From Micromonosporaceae bacterium (GTDB lineage: Bacteria; Actinomycetota; Actinomycetes; Mycobacteriales; Micromonosporaceae): DNA of 9,294 bases. Both the position numbers and the translations under genes were made by a program. The stretch spans positions 1-9,294 of the forward strand of contig JADGGF010000149.1 of the NCBI GenBank assembly GCA_019690055.1, given 5' to 3'. Positions 5,483 to 9,294 of this stretch are shown one piece after another (positions within the stretch are counted from its first letter, which is position 1; each line of letters opens with the position of its first letter). The notes under the pieces were generated by a model. It ran no database searches. It had not been told where the DNA came from and was given only the letters and a program-made list of their open reading frames with translations.

Positions 5483-6469
5483 ATGAAAGAGATTCCACTG
5501 ACGGCCGTTGTCTTCGATGAGTCCATCTATCCGCGTGCGGAGTGGTCGCAGACCACGGTCAACCGCTACGTAGAGGCGCTGGAGGCTGGCGACAGGTTCC
5601 CGCCGATCATCCTCGAGGACGGCACGAACCGGCTGCTCGACGGGATGCATCGAGCCCGAGCGCACCAGCAGGCGGGCCGCGAGACGATCGAGGTGGAGTA
5701 TCACCAGATCCCAACGGGCGTGCCGCCGAAGGTGTACGCCGCGAGTCTGTCCGCGAAGCACGGTGACCGGATCAGCGGTGAGGACCTGCGGGAGATCGCG
5801 CGGGAGGTCGCGCGGGAGAACCCGGACTTCAACCTCGTGACGCTGGCCAAGTACTTCGGCGTGACCCGGCAGACCGTCTCGCGGTGGGTCAGCGACATCA
5901 CCGAGCGGCGCCGCGAGGTCCGCAAGGTCCGGGCGCTGCTGCTGGCTCGCGCGGGCTGGTCGATGCAGCAGATCGCCAATCACCTCGGCGTCGGCAAGGC
6001 GACAGCGGTCGAAGATGTTAACAGTGACATCTCCGACCGGCTGTCTGAGGACCTGCTGCGCGAGGCGGCCGAGGGGCTTCCGATCGACGCCGAGGCGATC
6101 GTCGAGGAGATCCGCCAGGAGCGCATCTTCGCGCAGTGGACCGACGAGGAGCGGGAGATCCTCAAGCGGCTGCGTGACGGGGAGACCGTCGTCGTCTCGA
6201 TGCGCATCCACAACAACCTGATCGGCTGGGCCGAAACCACGGGAGTGTACGAGCGGATCGACCGGCGCACGCCGTGGGGCAACCCGTTCGAGATGCCCGA
6301 CGACGGCGACCGGGACACGGTCATCACGAACTACGAGACCCACTACCTGCCGCACAAGCCGAGCCTTCTCGCGCGGCTCGGCACGCTGCGCGGCAAGGCC
6401 CTTGGCTGCTGGTGCGCGCCGGAACCCTGCCATGGGGATGTGCTCAAGAGGTGGGCTGAGCAGTGCTGA
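5483..6469 (+). CDS. ParB-like nuclease-fold / HTH / DUF4326 fusion protein
   Basis: This is a 328-residue multi-domain protein. Residues 1-75 form a ParB/sulfiredoxin-type N-terminal domain: a MKEIPLTAVVFDE lead strand, RYVEALEAGDRFPPIILEDG, and the signature LLDGMHRARAHQQAG (51-65), equivalent to the nucleotide-binding/catalytic box of ParB. Residues 116-137 (NLVTLAKYFGVTRQTVSRWV) are a clear helix-turn-helix. A second HTH-like segment (WSMQQIANHLGVGKATAVED) lies at 159-178. After a charged helical linker, residues 235-325 resemble DUF4326: RRTPWGNPFEMP (261-272), the YETHYL helix, then LRGKALGCWCAPEPCHGDVL (302-321) with Cys309, Cys311, Cys316 and His317. The DUF4326 function is unknown to me. 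ATG 5483 has GGGAGAG eight bases upstream. ParB-fold phage proteins can be CTP-dependent DNA-binding switches or nucleases, and neither can be chosen here. Its stop overlaps the next gene by seven bases (GTGCTGA), implying a joint role. A ParA partner is absent, arguing against partitioning. Confidence 0.85.
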   Translation: MKEIPLTAVVFDESIYPRAEWSQTTVNRYVEALEAGDRFPPIILEDGTNRLLDGMHRARAHQQAGRETIEVEYHQIPTGVPPKVYAASLSAKHGDRISGEDLREIAREVARENPDFNLVTLAKYFGVTRQTVSRWVSDITERRREVRKVRALLLARAGWSMQQIANHLGVGKATAVEDVNSDISDRLSEDLLREAAEGLPIDAEAIVEEIRQERIFAQWTDEEREILKRLRDGETVVVSMRIHNNLIGWAETTGVYERIDRRTPWGNPFEMPDDGDRDTVITNYETHYLPHKPSLLARLGTLRGKALGCWCAPEPCHGDVLKRWAEQC

Positions 6470-7251
6470 TCATCGATGACTTCGTGATGCTCGGCAAGAC
6501 GGTGCCCGAGCCGAACAGGGACGGACGGGTGTTCGTCTGCTCGGCCGGGTACTCGCCGACGCTGCGGTCGCTGATCCGTATATACCCGCTGTCTCGGTAC
6601 GCCGCGCCGCCTACTTGGTCGATCAGCACGGTCAAGCTCGAGCGCAACCCGATGGACTCGCGTGCCGAGTCCTACCGGCTCGCTGGTGACCGCCGGCCGG
6701 GCGTGCACGACCACATCAACAGGAGAGCTTTCGAGGTGCACGGCATGGTGCCACGCGCGCAGCGGGCTGAACTGCTCAAGCGGTGCGTCTTCCCATCGAT
6801 TGCCGCCGCGCAGCAGCGCCAGCCGGGCTACGGCAAGGACAAGATGAGCCTTGCCATCCTGCATCCCGAGTCGATCGAACTTGAGTTCGAGCACAACCCA
6901 GCGTCCCCGGACTCGCCACAGCTTGCGCTGTTCGATGCGCCAGGTGACGTCCCGTCCGGTGCGCGTCGCTTCCCGTACATCCCGCGGCTGCGCTTCCGCG
7001 ACTCCGACGGAGAGCACCGGCTGATGCTGCGCGAATGGGGCGTGTACGAGCTGATGCGCAAGCACAACAACCTCACCCAGATGTCCGACGGCGAACGCAA
7101 GAAGTTCGTCGGCGGGGCGCTACACCTCGACCCGTCGTGCTCGCTGTTGGTCGGAAACATGAACAACCAGCGCACGGCATGGCTGGTCATCGCCGTGCTG
7201 CGCGGGCTTCGCGCAGCGCTGTCGCTGTTTGACGCCATGGAGGCCGCCTGA
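6463..7251 (+). CDS. Conserved-looking protein of unknown function, partner of ParB-DUF4326 (262 aa)
   Basis: GTG 6463 lies inside the end of the ParB-DUF4326 gene (GTGCTGA), with an AGAGGTGGG tract upstream. Residues 20-45 (RVFVCSAGYSPTLRSLIRIY) form a beta-rich start, followed by a striking KLERNPMDSRAESYRLAGDR segment (58-77). Residues 95-135 are helical. Residues 140-168 are a linker (FEHNPASPDSPQLALFDAPG). The C-terminal half has YIPRLRFRDSDGEHRLMLRE (172-191), WGVYELMRKHNN, and SLLVGNMNNQRTAWLVIAVL (227-246). The two-part layout, with repeated short strands and a WLVI ending, reminds me of dual OB-type domains in mobile-element proteins, but this is from memory and weak. No nuclease or methylase motif is seen. 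It has locally more A/T than the other genes (for example GTATATAC near 6588), which may signal separate acquisition. Confidence 0.75.
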   Translation: MLIIDDFVMLGKTVPEPNRDGRVFVCSAGYSPTLRSLIRIYPLSRYAAPPTWSISTVKLERNPMDSRAESYRLAGDRRPGVHDHINRRAFEVHGMVPRAQRAELLKRCVFPSIAAAQQRQPGYGKDKMSLAILHPESIELEFEHNPASPDSPQLALFDAPGDVPSGARRFPYIPRLRFRDSDGEHRLMLREWGVYELMRKHNNLTQMSDGERKKFVGGALHLDPSCSLLVGNMNNQRTAWLVIAVLRGLRAALSLFDAMEAA

Positions 7252-7252
7252 C

Positions 7253-7819
7253 ATGCCTTGGGTCCGCTTCGACGACAGGTACCCGGTCAACCGCAAGGTC
7301 GGCGGCCTGTCCGATGCCGCGTTCCGGCTACACACTGAGGCCATCTTCTGGTGTGCGCGCGAATTGACCGACGGGCGCATCGCCAGGGACGAGCTGAAGC
7401 TGGTCAGCGGAATCGCGCGCCCGGACAGGCACGTGCCTGAGTTGGTGCGCCGGGGACTGTGGGACGAGACGGACGACGGCTGGCAGATCCACGACTACCT
7501 CGACTACCAGCCATCGCGGGCCAAGGTGCTCGCCGACAGGGAGCGCAAAGCCGCGGCGGGACGCAAGGGCGGGATCGTGTCTGGGCAGGTCAGACGCGGT
7601 GCCAAAGCAAAAACGAAGCAGCGTGCTTCGCGTTTGGTTGAACCCCCGAACCCCCTTCCTTCTTCGAAGGAGGGTTCGGGGCGCGGCCCGGCCGAGCCGG
7701 GGCCGGCCGCGCCCGAACACCACCCGTACGTTGCGGCTCGCTTCGGCGAGTGCGCCACCTGCGGACTGCCGGCCGGGAACCGCCGGCACCTGCGTGTCGT
7801 CGAGGGTGGTGCCGCGTGA
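7253..7819 (+). CDS. Winged-helix replication-type protein (188 aa)
   Basis: ATG 7253 has GGAGG nine bases upstream and starts one base after the previous stop. Residues 1-90 match a widespread actinophage family: PWVRFDDRYPVNRKVGGLSD, AAFRLHTEAIFWCARELTDG, then VPELVRRGLW and GWQIHDYLDYQPSRA. It is predicted to fold as a winged helix and is often placed near replication genes, like DnaD-like or initiator proteins. Residues 95-125 are strongly basic (ADRERKAAAGRKGGIVSGQV, RRGAKAKTKQRAS). Residues 126-158 are a low-complexity Pro/Gly/Ser linker whose DNA forms three hairpins. The C-terminus has a CATCGLPAGNRRH zinc knuckle (167-179) common to actinophage proteins. It probably binds DNA in replication initiation or helicase loading; this is family-level inference, as no helicase or primase is in the window. 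The upstream in-frame extension to 7229 overlaps the previous gene and is not preferred. Confidence 0.8.
   Translation: MPWVRFDDRYPVNRKVGGLSDAAFRLHTEAIFWCARELTDGRIARDELKLVSGIARPDRHVPELVRRGLWDETDDGWQIHDYLDYQPSRAKVLADRERKAAAGRKGGIVSGQVRRGAKAKTKQRASRLVEPPNPLPSSKEGSGRGPAEPGPAAPEHHPYVAARFGECATCGLPAGNRRHLRVVEGGAA
7602..7637 (+). repeat. Hairpin 1 in the linker of the replication-type gene
   Basis: CGAAGCA (7614-7620) and TGCTTCG (7624-7630) pair perfectly around a GCG loop. CCAAA (7602-7606) can further pair with TTTGG (7633-7637) across a loop-out. The left flank (GCAAAAACGAAG) is unusually A-rich for this window. Confidence 0.7.
7644..7681 (+). repeat. Hairpin 2, long stem in the linker of the replication-type gene
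   Basis: CCCCGAACCC (7644-7653) pairs with GGGTTCGGGG (7672-7681), ten base pairs. Inside it TCCTTC (7657-7662) pairs with GAAGGA (7666-7671), leaving a three-base bulge CCT on the left and a TTC loop. No T-run follows, so it is not a typical terminator. Confidence 0.8.
7681..7712 (+). repeat. Hairpin 3 adjoining hairpin 2
   Basis: GCGCGGCC (7681-7688) pairs with GGCCGCGC (7705-7712), and GGCC (7690-7693) pairs with GGCC (7701-7704) after a single bulged C. The loop is seven bases. It shares one base with hairpin 2, so both cannot form to full length at once. Such GC palindromes arise easily in very GC-rich DNA. Confidence 0.65.
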
Positions 7820-8529
7820 TCGAGCCCTACTACGCCGACGACTCGGTGACGATCTACTGTGCCGACGCGCTCGAGGCGTTGCCGACGATCGCAGCCGGCA
7901 GCGTGCATGCCGTCGTCACTGACCCGCCGTACGTCATCGGCGCCGTGTCGGCCGGCAACATGGCCAGCAAGTCAGGCGGCTGGGCCGACATGATGAACTC
8001 GGCGCTCTGGTTCGCCACCTGGTACCGCCAAGCAGACCGGGTGCTCAAGCACACCGGCTCGCTGTGGACATTCGCCAACTGGCGCACCATCCCGGTGGTG
8101 ATGCGTGCCGCCATCGACGCCGGGCTGCCGGTCACGTCGCTGCTCATCTGGGACAAAGAGTGGATCGGCCCCGGCGGCACGCAAGGGCTGCGACCGTCGT
8201 ACGAGGTGGTGGCTCTGCTGGCCAAGCCGGGGTTTGCGATCCCCGAGCGGGGCGTGCCGGACGTGTGGCGCCACAAGGTCGGCTCATACAAGCCGACTGG
8301 CCACCCAGCCGAAAAGCCGGTGGGGCTGGTGCGGCGCATCCTGCGTACGGCCGCGATCCCGCCGGGTGGGCTGGTCGTCGACCCGTTTCTCGGCTCGGGC
8401 ACGACCGCGCTGGCTGCGGCGAGCCTCGGGCTGCGCTGCATCGGCATCGAGGCCGAGGAGCGCTGGTGCGAGCTGGCGGCGTCGCGGCTCGCACAGGGCG
8501 CGCTGTTCGCTGACGAGGTGGCGTCGTGA
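7816..8529 (+). CDS. Site-specific DNA methyltransferase (N6-adenine or N4-cytosine type)
   Basis: This 237-residue protein transfers a methyl group from S-adenosylmethionine to an exocyclic amino group in DNA. The catalytic motif IV is TDPPY (35-39), following DALEALPTIAAGSVHAVVTD. Residues 100-160 carry SLLIWDKEWIGPGG and an SYEVVALLAKPG strand. HPAEKPVGLVRRILR (163-177) is the segment before the SAM-binding site, and DPFLGSGTTALAA (189-201) is motif I. The order IV then I is that of beta-class enzymes. GTG 7816 overlaps the upstream stop as GTGA, with GAGGGTGG about seven bases upstream. The short, compact form with little room for a separate target-recognition domain is usual for phage orphan methylases. 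No restriction enzyme of the matching type is visible, so protecting phage DNA from host restriction is the likeliest job (inference). The recognised sequence cannot be predicted here. Confidence 0.93.
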   Translation: MIEPYYADDSVTIYCADALEALPTIAAGSVHAVVTDPPYVIGAVSAGNMASKSGGWADMMNSALWFATWYRQADRVLKHTGSLWTFANWRTIPVVMRAAIDAGLPVTSLLIWDKEWIGPGGTQGLRPSYEVVALLAKPGFAIPERGVPDVWRHKVGSYKPTGHPAEKPVGLVRRILRTAAIPPGGLVVDPFLGSGTTALAAASLGLRCIGIEAEERWCELAASRLAQGALFADEVAS

Positions 8530-8588
8530 CCCGCGCCACGCTCGCCGCGCGCACCGCCGAGCACCGACACACCGAGGAGGAGACGTGA
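8526..8588 (+). CDS. Possible 20-residue leader-like micro-ORF
   Basis: GTG 8526 overlaps the methyltransferase stop as GTGA and has GAGGTGG about five bases upstream. The frame ends at 8588 and overlaps the next gene as GTGA. The product (TRATLAARTAEHRHTEEET after the start) has no recognisable feature. It may be a real micro-protein, a translational relay that keeps ribosomes moving across the 55-base gap, or chance. Its last codons overlay the repeated start cassette, which elsewhere is read in another frame, so the peptide itself is unlikely to be conserved. Confidence 0.35.
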   Translation: MTRATLAARTAEHRHTEEET

Positions 8589-8596
8589 GCAAGATC
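8561..8596 (+). repeat. Translation-start cassette, copy 1
   Basis: This is a 36-base segment running from GCACCGACACACCG through GAGGAGGAG (8574-8582) to the start GTGAGCAAGATC (8585-8596). It matches 8970-9005 at 34 of 36 positions, differing only in the two bases before the GTG (AC against CA). The GAGGAGGAG is a strong ribosome binding site for the gene at 8585. Confidence 0.85.
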
Positions 8597-8890
8597 GCCA
8601 AGTTCCGCAAAAAGCCCGTCGAGATCGAGGCCGCACAGCTCACCGAGGATGCCGACTGGGAAGCCGTCGCCGCCTGGTGTGGCGGCCGACTGGCCAACGT
8701 CGAGCAGGCCGACTCCGGCGAGTACGAGACGACGCTGGTCATCTCGACGCTGGAAGGCGACATGACCGCCTGCGTCGGCGACTGGGTCATCCGGGGCGTC
8801 AAGGGCGAGTTCTACCCGTGCCGGGACGACATCTTCCGGGCCACGTACGAGCCGGTCACAGCCCAGGAGATGTCCGATGGCGCGCGCTGA
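8585..8890 (+). CDS. Common phage protein with GDWVIRG motif (101 aa)
   Basis: GTG 8585 has the strong GAGGAGGAG site just upstream (8574-8582). The longer in-frame extension back to 8105 runs through the methyltransferase and is shadow. The N-terminal KFRKKPVEIEAAQLTEDADW and the C-terminal GDWVIRGVKGEFYPCRDDIF, ending RATYEPV, are the recognised ends of a small protein found in very many phages and prophages. The middle carries a WCGG turn and a beta region (ETTLVISTLEGDMTACVGDW). Its biochemical function is not established to my knowledge. The fold is likely a small beta-rich domain. The next gene starts 14 bases before its stop. Confidence 0.85.
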   Translation: MSKIAKFRKKPVEIEAAQLTEDADWEAVAAWCGGRLANVEQADSGEYETTLVISTLEGDMTACVGDWVIRGVKGEFYPCRDDIFRATYEPVTAQEMSDGAR

Positions 8891-9215
8891 TCAGTCCGTC
8901 ACCGTCGATATCGCCGTCAACGTCACCGTGGAGGTTCACCCACCGGCACGCCGCCGCCGCTCCGCGGGCGCACCGACACACCGAGGAGGAGCAGTGAGCA
9001 AGATCCGCATCGACGGCTCGTACGTGCACCTGCACCCGGCGTCGCATGTGCCGCGCACCGTCCACGTCCGACCCGACCTGCTGGTGGACCTGCGAGCCGA
9101 CGGCCGGGTGGCCGGAGTGGAGCGGGTCGGCGCACCGGTCACCGCCGAGGACCTGGCCGCCGCGCTGATGGCTGTGCCGTTCGAGGAGGGACGCACCGAT
9201 GACCGACTGGACTGA
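8877..9215 (+). CDS. Small DUF2283-like protein, start uncertain (112 aa from 8877, 73 aa from 8994)
   Basis: The open frame from ATG 8877 (AGGAG seven bases upstream, 14-base overlap with the previous gene) runs to TGA 9213-9215. Inside it, GTG 8994 is in frame and sits behind the strong GAGGAGGAG of the repeated start cassette. The shorter product (SKIRIDGSYVHLHPASHVPR, then DLLVDLRADGRVAGVERVG) looks like a complete small domain resembling DUF2283, where a VDLRADGRVAGVE-type strand-turn-strand is typical. The first 39 residues from 8877 have a beta-like segment (QSVTVDIAVNVTVEVHPP) and then Arg-rich low complexity. Either two genes are fused in frame, or both starts are used to make long and short forms. 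The likely main product is the 73-residue one. Biochemical function is unknown. Confidence 0.6.
   Translation: MARADQSVTVDIAVNVTVEVHPPARRRRSAGAPTHRGGAVSKIRIDGSYVHLHPASHVPRTVHVRPDLLVDLRADGRVAGVERVGAPVTAEDLAAALMAVPFEEGRTDDRLD
8970..9005 (+). repeat. Translation-start cassette, copy 2
   Basis: This is the second copy of the 36-base segment at 8561-8596, with 34 of 36 identical bases and the same GAGGAGGAG followed by GTGAGCAAGATC. Here the upstream half is read through in the frame GAPTHRGGAV if the long form from 8877 is made, whereas in copy 1 it is read as EHRHTEEE. Conservation is therefore at the nucleotide level. Confidence 0.85.
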
Positions 9216-9294
9216 CGCCGACGTGGAGCTGGTGGCCCAGGCACTCGCCGCCGAGGACGCGAGTTGGGGCTACGACCACGGCTTCGGCATGGAC
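9199..9294 (+). CDS. N-terminus of a gene cut by the window end
   Basis: ATG 9199 has GAGGAGGG nine bases upstream (9183-9190) and overlaps the previous stop by 17 bases. The 32 residues visible (TDWTDADVELVAQALAAEDA, then SWGYDHGFGMD) are acidic and helical and remain open to the end of the window. Too little is present to name a family. Confidence 0.6.
   Translation, partial: MTDWTDADVELVAQALAAEDASWGYDHGFGMD

Noticed and set aside
5483..5728. Plasmid partition (ParAB) locus
   Set aside because: Only a ParB-like domain is present. There is no ParA ATPase and no parS-like palindrome that I could find, and the protein carries an extra DUF4326-like domain.
4109..6433. Very long open frame on the - strand (774 codons)
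   Set aside because: It lies antisense to several well-supported coupled genes, has the Arg/Ala/Ser-rich composition of a high-GC shadow frame, and shows no domain.
7644..7712. Rho-independent terminator
   Set aside because: Stable hairpins are present, but no T-run follows and they sit inside an intact coding frame.
8105..8584. Upstream in-frame extension of the 101-residue GDWVIRG protein
   Set aside because: It overlaps the methyltransferase in another frame, and the family starts at SKIAKFRKKP, with a strong ribosome binding site at 8574-8582.
8530..8584. Promoter in the largest intergenic gap
   Set aside because: The gap is only 55 bases and very GC-rich, with no convincing -10 or -35 elements. 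It is better explained by the micro-ORF and the ribosome binding cassette.
1..9294. tRNA genes, CRISPR arrays, insertion sequences, attachment sites
   Set aside because: I saw no cloverleaf-like segment, no regularly spaced repeats, no transposase and no integrase. The repeats found are short and local.

Overview
The window looks like the early/replication (accessory) region of a GC-rich double-stranded DNA actinobacteriophage or prophage. The evidence is very high GC, frequent GTG starts, tightly overlapping short genes all on the + strand, and a typical actinophage set: an ERF single-strand annealing protein, a small HNH endonuclease, a winged-helix replication-type protein, a solitary DNA methyltransferase and many small CxxC proteins. 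The host genus (Streptomyces, Micromonospora or similar) cannot be fixed from the sequence. No tRNA, integrase, structural gene, CRISPR array or insertion sequence is visible.

Layout. Bases 3-2166 hold eight small genes of mostly unknown function: two Cys-rich mini-proteins, one membrane mini-protein, one acidic 168-residue protein and one protein of a family I have seen in actinophages. Bases 2163-3770 hold the recombination block: ERF protein, two small proteins and the HNH endonuclease. Bases 3770-5478 hold seven more small genes, several with CxxC pairs or coiled coils. Bases 5483-7251 hold the most distinctive pair: a three-part protein (ParB-like nuclease fold, two helix-turn-helix segments, C-terminal DUF4326-like domain) overlapped by a 262-residue protein of unknown function. 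Bases 7253-8529 hold a winged-helix replication-type protein and a DNA methyltransferase. Bases 8526-9294 hold small genes, including a common phage protein with a GDWVIRG motif, and end in a truncated gene.

Almost every junction is an ATGA or GTGA overlap, a 7-base GTGCTGA overlap or a gap of a few bases, and most starts have a purine-rich ribosome binding site. The whole stretch therefore reads as one translationally coupled polycistronic unit. I see no convincing internal promoter or terminator, and the largest gap (8530-8584) is itself nearly filled by a 20-codon frame.

Points worth following up are the ParB-HTH-DUF4326 fusion and its partner gene, three consecutive hairpins inside the linker of the replication-type gene (a candidate origin or RNA element), and a 36-base translation-start cassette that occurs twice and is read in different frames.
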